A stretch of 64,000 nt of DNA from Pseudomonas koreensis (GTDB taxonomy: Bacteria > Pseudomonadota > Gammaproteobacteria > Pseudomonadales > Pseudomonadaceae). The stretch is taken from assembly GCF_025447595.1 (NCBI RefSeq), contig NZ_JAOEJU010000008.1, positions 1 through 64,000 on the forward strand. The letters are read 5' to 3'. Both the position numbers and the translations under genes were made by a program. Below the pieces are notes generated by a model. The model was not told where the DNA came from, made no database searches, and was given only the letters and a program-made list of their open reading frames with translations. This document shows positions 18,501 to 29,800 of the stretch, one piece after another. Position 1 is the first letter of the stretch. Every line of letters begins with the position of its first letter.

Positions 18501-21500
18501 CGGGTAATTCCGCGATGCGGCACCATGACCCCCTTCGGCGTGCCCGTGGAGCCCGAGGTGTACATGATGTACGCCAACGCTTCCGAGGACTGCGGCAGAT
18601 CCGGGTTGTGCGAAGGACTCCCGGCAAGCGCCAAGGTGTCCAGATCAATTCGCCGTACCGGGTAATCGATAGTCTGATCGCTGCCGGTCAACAGCGCGAC
18701 CGCGGCACAATCCTGCACCATGAATGCCTGGCGCTCGGCGGGTGCGTTGATGTCCAGCGGCACATACGCTGCCGCACACTTGATGATCGCCAACTGCGCG
18801 ATCAACAGGTCCAGCGAACGTGGCAACAGAATCGCCACGTGATCGCCGGGCCGTACACCTTGAGCGAGGAGGTGATGCGCGAGACGGTTGGCGCTGCAAT
18901 TCAATTCTCCGTAACTCAACCCCTGCATCCCGTGCACCGCCGCAATGGCTTGCGGTGTTTCTGCAGCATGCGTTTCGAACACGCGCTGCACGGTCAACAC
19001 TTGCGGACAGTTCCGTGCGCTGGCGTTGAATTCGCCGAGCAATTGTTCGCGTTCCTGATCCTCGATGATCTGCACGTGCTCCAGCAGTGCCTGGTCGTTG
19101 TTGACCATTGCCTGCAACAACCGCTTGAAGTAACCGACATAGCGCCGCACCGTCGCCTCATCGAAGAGCGCTGTGGCGTACTCCAGCCAGCCACCCATTG
19201 CGTCGGGAGTTTCGCCCAGCGTCAGGGTCAGATCGAACTTGGCGAAGTGACTCGGTTCGGCCACGGCTTCCAGGGTCAGATCCCCCAGCGCCAGTACCGG
19301 CCCGTCGCTGTTGCGCCAGTTGAACATGGTCTGGAACAGAGGGCTGTGGGCCAGGCTGCGGGGTGGCCGAACGATTTCGACCACTTGCTCGAATGGCAGG
19401 TCCTGATGGGCCTGCGCTTGCAAGGTCAGCGCCTTGACTCTCATCAGCAACGTTTCGGTGCTCAACTCACCGCTGGTGTCGATGCGTAACGCCAGGGTAT
19501 TGACGAACAACCCGATCAATCCGTCGATTTCGGCCCGGGATCGGTTGGCCACCGGCGAGCCGACCACCACATCGGACTGCCCGGACAAGCGACCGAGCAG
19601 CATCGCCCACGCGCTCAGCATCGTCATGTACAGCGTCACGCCATGGCGCTGGCTCAAGGCCTTGAGCCCGGCGCTCAAGCGCTCGTCCAGGCACACTTCG
19701 ATGCTGCTGCCGGCGTAATCCTGTTGCGACGGCCGCGCTCGGTCGGCAGGCAACGTCAGCAAGGAGGGCGCATCGGCCAGCGTGCGTTGCCAGTATTCAC
19801 TCTGGCGTTGCAAAACCTCTCCGCTCAGCCAGCGTCGCTGCCAGACGGCATAGTCGGTGTATTGCAATGCCAGCGGCGGTAAAGGGTCCTCGGCGCCCTG
19901 ACTGAAAGCCTGATACAACGCCATCAGCTCGCGGGTCAGCACCTCCATCGACCAACCGTCGGAGATGATGTGATGCAAGGTGATCAACAGCACATGGTGA
20001 TCGTCGGCCAGACGGACCAGTCGCCCGCGAATCAACGGATCGTCCTGCAAGTCGAACGGGCCGGAGGCTTCCCCCTGAATCAGTGCCTGCAAGGCTTCAC
20101 CGGCCAACGGATGCTGGCGCAGATCCTCGACGCGCAGCAGCACGCCGCTGTCAGGCGGGGTAATCAGCACCTGGGCTTCGCCATTGTATGGGGCGAATCG
20201 GCTGCGCAGACTTTCGTGCCGCGCGACAATCCGGGCCAGCGCCCGCTGTAGCGCATCGGCGTCGAGCGCACCGCGCAAACGCAGGCCGATTGGAATGTTG
20301 TAAGCCGTGTTGGCACCTTCCATCTGCGCCAGAAACCAGAAGCGCTGCTGGGAAAACGACAGCGGTAGCGCCCCTTCACGCGGCACCGGCAGGATGGTCG
20401 GTTGCGTAGAGCGCCCCGCCAGAGTGAGCGACTGCGCGACCGCCGCCAGTTCGGCATTGGCGAACAACTCGCCGAGCGCAAGCTCCACGCCCAACCGCTG
20501 ACGGACTTGCGCGACCATGCGCATGGCCAGCAACGAATGGCCGCCCAACTCAAAGAAATGATCCTGACGCCCTATCCGCTCGACCTGCAGAACCTCGGCC
20601 CAGATCTGCGCCAGCGTGCATTCCAGTTCGCCTTGTGGCGCCTCGTATTCACGTGTGAGCAGGGCCGTGCGCTCCGGTAAAGGCAAAGCCTTGCGATCCA
20701 GCTTGCCATTGGCGGTCAACGGCAGGCTGTCGAGCCTGACGAACGCCACCGGCACCATGTACTCGGGCAACTGGCCCAGCAAATGCTCGCGCAGTTGCGC
20801 TACCGCCAGTGGCTGCACTTGGGCCTGCTCGGTGAAATAGGCCACCAGCCGTGGTTGTCCGGGTTCGTCTTCACGGGCCAGCACAACCACTTCCTGAATG
20901 CCGGGAAGCTGCTGCAGACGGCTTTCGATTTCTCCCGGTTCGATACGCATGCCGCGGATTTTCACCTGGTCATCGTTGCGCCCCAGGTATTCGATCGTCC
21001 CGTCCGGGCGCCAGCGAGCAAGGTCGCCGGTGCGATACATACGCGCATTTGGCCGTTTACTGAACGGGTCGGTCAGAAAGCGTTCAGCGGTCAGTTGCGC
21101 CCGGTTCAAGTACCCGCGCGCCACGCCACTGCCGCCGATGTACAGCTCGCCAGACACACCGACCGGCACCGGACGTTGCTGGTCGTCGAGCAAATACACC
21201 TTGGTATTGCTCACCGGTTTACCGATGTGCAAGGCCTCCCCTGCCTCGATCCGTCCGGACGTCGCAACGACGGTGGCTTCGGTAGGGCCATAGTTGTTGA
21301 TCACGTCGAAATGCTGATTGCGCGAAAACTGTCGCAAGCGGTCGCCGCCGATCAGCAGGGTGCGCAACGTCGGATGCTCGAGATGCCGACTGAAGGCATA
21401 TTCAGCGACCGGTGTCGGCAGAAAACTCACGTCCAGCGGTTGCCCGCACCACCAGGCCAGCAGCCCGTCGACGTCTTCGCCGCCGTCCTGCGCAGGCGCC

Positions 21501-23830
21501 AGGTGCAGGGTCGCGCCGACGCACAGGGATGGCCAGACTTCCCATGCCATCGCGTCGAAACCGAAGCCGGCCAGACTCGACGTGTGACGGCCAGCGCACA
21601 AGTCAAAGGCGTTGCAATGCCAGTCGACCAGATTGGCCAGGGTCTGGTGTTCGACCATCACGCCCTTGGGCAAACCGGTAGAGCCGGAGGTGTAGATCAC
21701 GTAAGCCAGGTTCGCATCGGACAGCCCCGGCAGCAGAGGATTGGTGTCATCACCTGAGTGCCATGTGCACGGGTCGAGATCGAGTACCGGCAGCTCTTGC
21801 ACCGGCAGCCGTGCGAGCAGGTCACTTGAGGTCAGGATTGCCACCGGGGCGCAATCGCCAAGCAGATAATTCAAGCGTTCGGCTGGATGCGCCGGATCGA
21901 TCGGTACATAGCCGGCGCCTGCTTTAAGGACCGCAAGCAATCCGGCCAGGGTATCCAGCCCTCGACGGGCGACGATGGCGACCCGGTCATCCGGCTGCAC
22001 ACCCAGATCGATCAAGCGATGCGCCAGAAGGTTGGCCTGGCGGTTCAGTTCGTCGAACGTCAGTTGCTTGTCCAGATGCACCGCTGCCAGTGCTTGCGGT
22101 CGCGCAACGACCTGCGCCTCGAAACGCTGGTGAATGGTCTGTCCGCGAACGTATTCGACATCGCTGGCATTGAACCCCGTCAAAAGCTGTTCGCGCTCTG
22201 CGGCGGGCACCACCGACAGTTGATTCAACGGCGTATGCGGAGCTTGCTCCAATGCCTGCAACACATTTTCCATGGCACACAACATATAACCGCAGATCCG
22301 CTGCGCCTCGACTTCACGGGCGGCCAGCAGCGTCAGGCTGAAGTGATCGCCAAAGTCGTCGATGCTCAAGGTCAACGGGTAATTGGTGCGTTCCTCCGCA
22401 TGCAGGACGCTGATCCCCTCCCACGCCGCGTGAGCTTCGGCACTGGCATTGGCACGCGAGGTGCTGTGCCGATAATTGAGCAGCGAATTGAACAGCGGCG
22501 ATGACCCGACCACCCCGCTACAGCGCTGGGCCAGAGCCAGCGGTGCGTGTTCATGGCGCAGCAGCGTCGTCAGACGGGCGTGGGTAGCCTTCACCGCCTC
22601 GCTCGCGGCCTGCGTGCCGACCTCGACCCGCAGCGGCAAGGTATTGATGAAAATGCCGAGAGCGCGGTCGGTGGACTCCGCTCCCTGCATCCGCCCCATC
22701 AGCACCGTACCAAACACAACAGGAGACTTCCCGGTGAGGGCATTCAGAACCTGCCCCCAACCCAGATGGAACAGACTCGCGACACTCACCCCTAGCGAAC
22801 TGGCTCTGGCTCGCAGGCGCTGCCCCAGCGACGGGTCAAGCGGCACACTGCACTCTTCGATGTCGCTGCCGTCGCCATGCACGCCTTGCAGACCAAACGG
22901 TAACGTCGGCTCGTCGATGTCACCGAGCATCTCGCGGAAAAAAGCTTCGTGTTCCGACTCACTGATGCCCAGCCGCGCCTGGGCGACATAATTGCGAAAC
23001 GGCACCGGCGGCCCAAGTCTGGCACTCAATCCTGAGAGGCAAGCCTGCAATTCTTCGCTGACCACCGCAAGCGCCGAGTGATCCATTGCCATGTGGTGAA
23101 ACAGCAACATCGCGACAATCCGCCCGGTCCCTGCATCCCGGGCATGGATCAGGCGCAATAGCGGCGCGCGTGTCACGTCGAGGCGAAAATGGCGGGCATC
23201 GTATCGCTCGTGCAACTGCTTCATGACATCGCCGTCGGCCGCGTCGAACTGCGCTTCTTCCACAGGCAGTTCGACGTTTCGCAGGACCACTTGCAACGGC
23301 GTGTCCAGTCCTTCCCAGACGATGGCGGTGCGCAAAATGTCGTGGCGCTCTATCACGATCCGCAAGGCCTGGACGAATGCCTCCAGCCGTTCGCATCCGC
23401 TGAACGCGAAATGCGCTTGCATCACATAGGGATCGCCCTGCTCAGCACTGAAGTGGTGGTAAAGGATGCCCTGCTGCAACGGCGTCAGCGGGTAAATATC
23501 CTGGACATTGGCGCCACCGCCGGGCATCTGTGCGACGAGTTGATCGATGGCGTCCTGGCTCAGATCGGCCAGCGTCAGCATCGCCGGGGTGATCCGCGTT
23601 GCACCCGGTGGTATGCCATTGGCCGGCACTTCGACCTGCCCTACTCGTGCGGGCGAATAAACACCGGTCTCGATCAGCTCGATCAATGCCGGTTTGTGCT
23701 CGCGCAACGCCGCCAGCAAGGCCGGTTCACTCAGGGCCTGCTTGTTGCCATTGACCCGCAATTGGCCGTCCGTGATTGCCAGCTGGATGTCTTTTGTCTT
23801 CAGCGTCGCCAACAGTTCATTCAATTTCAC
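15530..23830 (-). CDS. Lipopeptide NRPS, third protein: modules 7-8 plus tandem thioesterases
   Basis: The 2766-residue NRPS has the order TubC-type docking domain (about 1-60), C7, A7, T7, C8, A8, T8, TE1, TE2. C7 has HHFSAEQGD (about 130) and HHMAMDH, the dual condensation/epimerization pattern. C8 has HHIISDGWS (about 1290), an LCL type, so residue 7 should remain L. The A7 pocket reads D-A-W-F-L-G-N-V-V (Leu). A8 reads D-A-M-F-L-G-C-T-Y, a branched aliphatic, probably Ile or Val. T domains carry GGHSLLA(M/V) near 1100 and 2148. Thioesterase serines lie in GWSFGG (about 2275) and GHSFGG (about 2568). The GTG start overlaps the stop of the preceding NRPS (GTGA), so translation is coupled. 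It should finish, cyclise and release the octapeptide. Confidence 0.95.
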   Translation of the reverse strand: MKLNELLATLKTKDIQLAITDGQLRVNGNKQALSEPALLAALREHKPALIELIETGVYSPARVGQVEVPANGIPPGATRITPAMLTLADLSQDAIDQLVAQMPGGGANVQDIYPLTPLQQGILYHHFSAEQGDPYVMQAHFAFSGCERLEAFVQALRIVIERHDILRTAIVWEGLDTPLQVVLRNVELPVEEAQFDAADGDVMKQLHERYDARHFRLDVTRAPLLRLIHARDAGTGRIVAMLLFHHMAMDHSALAVVSEELQACLSGLSARLGPPVPFRNYVAQARLGISESEHEAFFREMLGDIDEPTLPFGLQGVHGDGSDIEECSVPLDPSLGQRLRARASSLGVSVASLFHLGWGQVLNALTGKSPVVFGTVLMGRMQGAESTDRALGIFINTLPLRVEVGTQAASEAVKATHARLTTLLRHEHAPLALAQRCSGVVGSSPLFNSLLNYRHSTSRANASAEAHAAWEGISVLHAEERTNYPLTLSIDDFGDHFSLTLLAAREVEAQRICGYMLCAMENVLQALEQAPHTPLNQLSVVPAAEREQLLTGFNASDVEYVRGQTIHQRFEAQVVARPQALAAVHLDKQLTFDELNRQANLLAHRLIDLGVQPDDRVAIVARRGLDTLAGLLAVLKAGAGYVPIDPAHPAERLNYLLGDCAPVAILTSSDLLARLPVQELPVLDLDPCTWHSGDDTNPLLPGLSDANLAYVIYTSGSTGLPKGVMVEHQTLANLVDWHCNAFDLCAGRHTSSLAGFGFDAMAWEVWPSLCVGATLHLAPAQDGGEDVDGLLAWWCGQPLDVSFLPTPVAEYAFSRHLEHPTLRTLLIGGDRLRQFSRNQHFDVINNYGPTEATVVATSGRIEAGEALHIGKPVSNTKVYLLDDQQRPVPVGVSGELYIGGSGVARGYLNRAQLTAERFLTDPFSKRPNARMYRTGDLARWRPDGTIEYLGRNDDQVKIRGMRIEPGEIESRLQQLPGIQEVVVLAREDEPGQPRLVAYFTEQAQVQPLAVAQLREHLLGQLPEYMVPVAFVRLDSLPLTANGKLDRKALPLPERTALLTREYEAPQGELECTLAQIWAEVLQVERIGRQDHFFELGGHSLLAMRMVAQVRQRLGVELALGELFANAELAAVAQSLTLAGRSTQPTILPVPREGALPLSFSQQRFWFLAQMEGANTAYNIPIGLRLRGALDADALQRALARIVARHESLRSRFAPYNGEAQVLITPPDSGVLLRVEDLRQHPLAGEALQALIQGEASGPFDLQDDPLIRGRLVRLADDHHVLLITLHHIISDGWSMEVLTRELMALYQAFSQGAEDPLPPLALQYTDYAVWQRRWLSGEVLQRQSEYWQRTLADAPSLLTLPADRARPSQQDYAGSSIEVCLDERLSAGLKALSQRHGVTLYMTMLSAWAMLLGRLSGQSDVVVGSPVANRSRAEIDGLIGLFVNTLALRIDTSGELSTETLLMRVKALTLQAQAHQDLPFEQVVEIVRPPRSLAHSPLFQTMFNWRNSDGPVLALGDLTLEAVAEPSHFAKFDLTLTLGETPDAMGGWLEYATALFDEATVRRYVGYFKRLLQAMVNNDQALLEHVQIIEDQEREQLLGEFNASARNCPQVLTVQRVFETHAAETPQAIAAVHGMQGLSYGELNCSANRLAHHLLAQGVRPGDHVAILLPRSLDLLIAQLAIIKCAAAYVPLDINAPAERQAFMVQDCAAVALLTGSDQTIDYPVRRIDLDTLALAGSPSHNPDLPQSSEALAYIMYTSGSTGTPKGVMVPHRGITRLVIDCGYADFNPADRVAFASNPAFDASTMDIWGALLNGAQVAVIDHAVLLDPQAFGRELSRCRATILFVTTALFNQYVQLIPEALKGLRILLCGGERGDPAAFRKLLAEAPDLRLVHCYGPTETTTYATTFEVREVAPDADNVSIGGPIGSTCVYVLDARQQPVPFGVAGELYIGGQGVALGYLNRPQLTAEKFLQDPFSDDPQALMYRTGDLVRWQAPGQLECIGRNDDQVKIRGFRIELGEIENRLLSCPGVKEAVVLARRDGQEPSRLVAYYTAHDPDVQSATLHALLKARLPEYMIPTAWVALASLPLNNNGKVDRKALPAPTQQALLSRAYEAPANSLEASLAELWADVLQLTQVGRQDNFFELGGHSLLAVRLVTLMQQAGMAISLAELFQYSSIEAAATLLSQRNGLAEPQDGVVVVRASDRGTPLFLVHEFSGQDLYFPALGMHIGGEFPIYGLPGIDAGSTQLRTMECLAARLVGIIRARQPHGPYRLAGWSFGGVLAYEIAAQLLGMDEPVEFVGLIDSYVPRLADPDKARWNDVHVHKRQLLLHCTAHWAGRETQGQQALARLAVLQTELEQQEFADLFQRCQEQQLLRPELAAVSSADAWHYLDREVAHGHALAHYRINPVRLPLHLLRAMERSAPMSRLSPTRGWAEELPGLELHCIDVPGDHQSMMKAPHVQVLGQALGQALEASSVPEMAAYQPILTIQTGHAGHAPIFCVPGAGDSVTGFIHLTEALGPEWPIHGLQPRGLDGASVPHSRVESAAAFYVQALEALYPRGPVHLIGHSFGGWVAYAMAAQLQAAGREVASLTLIDSESPGGNSVVGKPYTTTAALLRLIESLQLSSGKSLGIDALAFAEADDATQMRLLHDGMVHAGVLSERSPADAMQGPVRTFATALRTVYRPALAYTGPVRLALVDDPTLDASGNQREQAAMLEGWQREARDLAVWYGPGNHFTILKAPNVFSLAAWWHDGLKVPAGQVLS

Positions 23831-26800
23831 AGGACGATCTCCATTCTTTCCGTGATGGCTGCGTAACCAGCCAGAGTCGGTTGCTCGAACAGCGTCCGGA
23901 CATCGGCTTCGATACCTTCCTGTTGCAGACGCCCGATCAGGCTGACCGCCAGCAGCGAATGCCCGCCCAGCTCAAAGAAATGGTCATGCCGTCCGACGCG
24001 TTCGGCTTTGAGCAATTCGCACCACAGCCGCGCGAGGAGGATTTCCATCTCGCCGACCGGGGCTTCATATTCCCGATGACTGGCCGCAGCGGGATCCGCT
24101 TCGGGCAGCGCCCTGCGATCCACCTTGCCGTTGGGACTCAGCGGCAGGCTGTCGAGCGCGACGAATGCCGACGGCACCATGTAATCGGGCACGCGTGCGA
24201 GCAAGTGTTCGCGCAACGCCTCGATCCCCGGCTGCCCGGCCTGGGCGTGCCAGGTGAAGTACGCCACCAGTCTTTCCTCACGCACCAGTACCACGGCTTC
24301 ACGCAACGCCGGATGACTGAGCAGTTGCGCTTCGATTTCGCCCGGCTCCAGACGCAGGCCTCGCAGCTTGACCTGGAAGTCGTTGCGCCCGATGAATTCG
24401 AGCTGGCCATCGGCGCAGTAGCGCACCAGGTCGCCCGTGGCGTATAGCCGATCGCCGGCCACGAACGGGCTCGGGATAAACCGTTCGGCCATCAACTCGG
24501 GCAACCCCAGATAGCCTCGCGCAACCCCGGCGCCGCCAATGAACAACTGACCGATGACGCCCATCGGCACCGGCTGTCCGGCGGCGTCGAGCACATACAG
24601 ACGGGTGTTGTTGATCGGCCGTCCGATCGGCAATGAGCTTTCCGGCACTGGCATTGACGGCTCCAGCGTCCAGAATGTGCTGTCGACCGTCGCTTCGGTC
24701 GGGCCGTAGACGTTGTGCAAGCGCACTTGCGGCAAACACTCGCGCACACGACGAGCCAGCGCAGGCGTCAGGTCGCCGCCGCCACAGAACACGTCAGTGA
24801 GGCTGCTGCACTGGCTGACGTCGTCCAGTTCGAGGAAGTGTTGCAGCAGCACCGGCACGAACTGGATCACGCTGATCCGCTGCTCACGAATCACCTGCGC
24901 CAGATACGCCGGATCACGATGTCCTTCAGGACGCGCCAGCACCAGTCGCAGACCGGCGCTCAACGGCCAGAACAGCTCCCAGACCGAGGCATCGAAACTG
25001 AACGGGGTTTTCTGCAACAGGGCACCGTCCGTCACGGCGGGACACAGCTGCGAACTCCAGCGCAGCAAGTTGCCCACGCCACGATGCTCGACCATCACGC
25101 CTTTCGGTGCTCCGGTCGAACCGGAGGTGTAGATCACGTAGGCCAGGCTTGAAGCGTCAAGGTCCGGCACTTGCGGGTTGTCAGCCGGATTGAATGTCCA
25201 GTGCGCCTGGTCCAGATCGATCACCAACGCGCTGCTCTCACCCAGCAAATTACGGGTTGCCCCATGCACCAGCACTGCCACCGGAGCGCTGTCCTTGAGC
25301 ATGTAATCCAGACGCTCGGGAGGGTACGCCGGATCCAGCGGCACATAGGCACCGCCCGCCTTGAGGATGCCGAGCAGACCGACCACCAGTTCCAGTCCGC
25401 GCTCGACACAGATCGCCACCCGCGAATCCGGCCCCACGCCCAGTTCGCGCAGATGATGGGCCAGTCGATTGGCCTGTACGTTGAGTTCCGCGTAGGTCAG
25501 TTGCCGCTCACCGGCCTGCAACGCAATGGCTTGCGGCGTGCGGTGTACTTGCGCCTCGAACAGCCCGTGAACGGTTTGCTCCAGATTGTCTGCGGTGCCG
25601 GTGGCGTTAAGGTCGTACAGCACCTGCTGACGCTCTGCACCGTCGAGGATCGGCAAGCGGTTCAGCGGCTGATCCGGTGCCTGTTCCAGAGCATCCGCCA
25701 GTGTCTCCAGCGCGGTCTGCATGTAGTCGCAGATCCGCTGCGAACCAATGCTCGCCGGGGTCATGGCGGTGAGCACAAAGCCGCTGCCCAGATCATCGAC
25801 CCCCAGGCTCAGCGGATAGTTGGTGCGTTCTTCGCTGCTCAGGGTCTCGATGCCCTGCCAGGCCTGACGCACGCTTTGCTGTTGTGCCTCGTCGGCGCTG
25901 TGCCGGTAGTTGAGCATCGAACTGAACAGCGGTGACGGCGCGGCCACGCCGCTGCAACGCTGGGCCAGCGCCAGTGACGCGTGCTCATGGCCGAGCAGCG
26001 CACTGAGACGAGCGTGCGTCGCCCGTGCCCCTTCGCGCACCGGAGCTGCCCCCAGATCGACCCGCAGCGGCAAGGTGTTGATGAACATCCCCAACGCCCG
26101 GTCGGCCCCCTCGCCGCCCTGCATCCGGCCCATCAGCACCGTGCCGAACACCACGCGCTCCTGCCCCGACGTCGCAGCCAGTACCTGCGCCCACGCGAGG
26201 TGGAACAGGCTGGCCACACTAATGCCCAGTTGCCGGGCCAGGCTGCGCAGACGCTGACCCGTCGCAGCGGTCAGGACCTGTCGGGTTTCCTCGATGTCGC
26301 GACCGTCTCCCTGCACATCCTGCATGCCGAACGGCAGGGTCGGCTCGTCAATGTCGCCGAGCATGTCGCGGAAAAACGTTTCATGCTCCTGCTCGCTGAC
26401 ACCCAGCCGCGCCTGCGCCACGTAGTTGCGGTAAGGCACGGCCGCGCCCAGTGAGGTTTCGCGCCCTTGCAGACAGGCGAGCATTTCGTGCTGCACCACC
26501 TCCAGCGCGGTGTGATCGAGCACCACATGGTGGAACAGCAACATTGCAACCACCCGCTCGTGGACGGGATCACGGGCATACACCAGACGCAGCAACGGAG
26601 CCCGACTGATGTCGAGGCGGTAGTGCCGGGCATCGAAGCGCCCGTGCAACTGCTCGAGGACATCGCCATCCGCCGGGTCAAGCACGATTTCCTGCACCGG
26701 CAGTTCGACGTGACGCCACACCACTTGCATCGGCGCGGCCAGTTCTTGCCAGATCACCGCCGTGCGCAGGATGTCATGGCGTGCAATGACCTGACGCAGA

Positions 26801-29800
26801 GCTGCTGCAAAGCTGTCGACACGTTCGAGGCTGTCGAAGGACAACCGCGATTGCAGCAGATAGGGATCTCCTCCGGTCGCCGTGATGTGGTGGTAAAGGA
26901 TGCCTTCCTGCAACGGCGCCAGCGGGTAAATATCCTGCACGTTGGCCGCGCCGCCCGGCACCGAGGCGACGATCCGGTCGATGCTCGGCTGATCCAGTTC
27001 GGTCAGGCTCAGCAAGTCCGGGGTGATGTGGGTGCAACCTTCAGGAATGCGGTTGGCCGGCACTTCGATTTCGCGACCGCTGCCCACCGCTGTGGCCAGC
27101 GCTGCCAGAGTTGGCTGGCTGAACAACACACGCACGTCGGTGCTCAGGCCGATCTGGCGCATACGTTCGATCAGGGTGACCGCCAACAACGAGTGGCCAC
27201 CCAGTTCGAAGAAGTTGTCGTGGCGTCCGACCTGTTCCAGTTTCAACACATCGGCCCAGATCTGCGCCAGCGCGGCTTCCACCGGCCCTTGCGGGGCTTC
27301 GTATTCACGGCTTAGCCAGGCGTTCTGATCTGGTTCCGGCAACGCCTTGCGGTCGAGTTTGCCGTTGGCGGTCAACGGCAAGGCGTCTAATCGCACGTAA
27401 GCCGCCGGGATCAGGGCTTGCGGCAAACGGGTTTGCAGATGATTGCGCAAGGCTTCGAGATCGGTCGGCGCACGCTCGGTGAACCACGCCAGCAACTGCC
27501 CGTCGCGCACCAGCGCCACCGCCTCCTGCACCGCCGGATGGCTGGCCATCGCAGCTTCGATTTCTCCCAGTTCGACCCGCACACCGCGCAGTTTCACCTG
27601 ATCGTCGTTGCGGCCCAGATATTCGATATTGCCGTCCGCGAGCCAGCGTGCAAGGTCGCCGGTGCGGTACATGCGTCCGTCGTTGAACGGATCCTTCAGG
27701 AAGCGTTCGGCAGTCAGCTCGGGACGATTCAGATACCCCCGCGCCACACCTGCGCCAGCCACATACAACTCGCCCGTCACACCCACCGGCACCGGACGTT
27801 GCTGGTCATCCAGCAGATAGATACGGGCGTTGGCAATCGGTCGGCCGATGTGCAGCGGCTGGCCGACTTCGACCGGGCCGGAGGTGGCAACCACCGTGGC
27901 CTCGGTCGGGCCGTAGTTGTTGATCACGGTGAAGGTCTGCTTGCGACTGAACTGACGCAGCTTGTCGCCCCCGATCAACAGTGTGCGCAGGGTCGGGTGT
28001 TGCAGCTCGCGGCTGAACGCGTATTCGGCCACCGGCGTAGGCAAAAAGCTGACTTGCAACGGCTGCGCTCGCCACCAGTCGAGCAGTTCGTCCAGATGCT
28101 CGTTGCTCACCGATTCCGGCGGCAGGTGCAAGGTCGCGCCGACGCACAGTGCCGGCCAGACTTCCCAGGCCATCGCGTCGAAACCGAACCCGGCCACGCT
28201 GGCGGTGTGGCTGCCGACGTGCAGGTCAAAGGCTTCGGTGTGCCAGTGCACGAGGTTTTCCAGGGTCGCGTGTTCGACCATCACGCCTTTCGGCTGGCCG
28301 GTGGAGCCCGAGGTGTAGATCAGGTAGGCCAAATTGTCCGGGGCCAACCCGGCAACATGCGGGTTGGCAACCGACAGGTCTTGCCAGGTCTCGTGGGCGA
28401 GATCAATCACCGGCACGCCCGCCTGATCCGGCAGTGTGACGTCGCGAACCAGCACCGCCACCGGCGCACTGTCGGCCAGCATGTAAGCGATACGCTCGGA
28501 TGGAAAAGCCGGGTCGACCGGTACATAGGCGGCGCCGGCCTTGAGGATCGCCAGCAACCCGACCAGCATTTCCGGGCCACGTTTGAGACAGATCGCCACT
28601 CGCGTATCCGCGCCGACACCCATCCCGCACAAATGATGGGCCAACTGATTGGCTCGCTGATTCAGTTGCATGAACGTCAGGCGCTGCGTGCCCGCCTGAA
28701 CTGCCACGGCATCCGGCGCCCGCAGGACCTGCGCTTCGAACAGTCGATGAACACCTTGCGCTGACGGGTAAACGGCGGTGCTCGCGTTGAAGTCTCCGAG
28801 CACCCGTTGGCGCGCCGCCGGTGACAGGACGTCCAGACGATCAAAGGCTTGTTCAGGATTGTCAGTCAGCGCGGTCGCCAGTTCTGCCAGCGCGGTGAGC
28901 ATCAGCTCGCAGACGCGCTGCGCCCCCACATGATCCGGGGTCAGCACCGACAAGTTGAAGCCATCGCCGAGATCGTTGACGCTAAGGGTCAGCGGATAAT
29001 TCGTGCGCCCGTCCTGGGCCAGAAATTCGATCCCTTGCCAGGCTTGATCGGCAGCCTGTCGCTCAGTGTCGTGACCGCCGTGTCGATAATTGAGGACCGC
29101 ACTGAACAGCGGTAACGGCGCGGCAACGGCGCTGCAACGCTGAGCCAGTGCCAGCGACGCATGTTCGTGTCCCAGCAAAGCCGCCAACCGCTCATGAACC
29201 ACTCGAACCGCTTCGCGCACACTCTGCCCGTCAACTTCCATGCGCAGCGGCAAGGTGTTGATGAACATCCCCAATGCCCGATCCGCGCCCTCGCCGCCTT
29301 GCATGCGGCCCAGCAGTACAGTGCCGAACACCACGCTCTGGCGCCCGGAAGTCGCCGCCAGTACCCGCGCCCAGGCGAGATGAAACAGACTCGCGACGCT
29401 GACCCCGTATTGCCGCGCCTGACGGTGCAAGTGCCGATTCAAATCCAGCGACAGCGCCAGCGAGTGCTCCTCGATGCTGCGGCCATCACCCTGTACGTCT
29501 TGCAAGCCGAACGGCAGGGTCGGCTCGTCAATATCACCGAGCATCTCGCTAAAGAAGTTTTCGTGTTCTTCATCGCTGATGCCCTGGCGGGCCTGATGGA
29601 CGTAGTTGCGGTACGACGCGGCGGGCGGCAAAGACTCGACCTGTCCCGGCAGGTACAACTGCATTTCGCGGCGAACCACCTCCAAGGCGGTATGGTCCAG
29701 GACGACGTGATGAAACAACAGCACGCCCACCACCCGGTCGTGCGCCGGATCCTCGGCATACATCAGACGGATCAGCGGTGCCTGACCGAGGTCGAGGCGA

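Noticed and set aside
17384..19489. 701-codon open frame on the plus strand
   Set aside because: Antisense shadow of NRPS modules 7-8, no ribosome site or recognisable fold.
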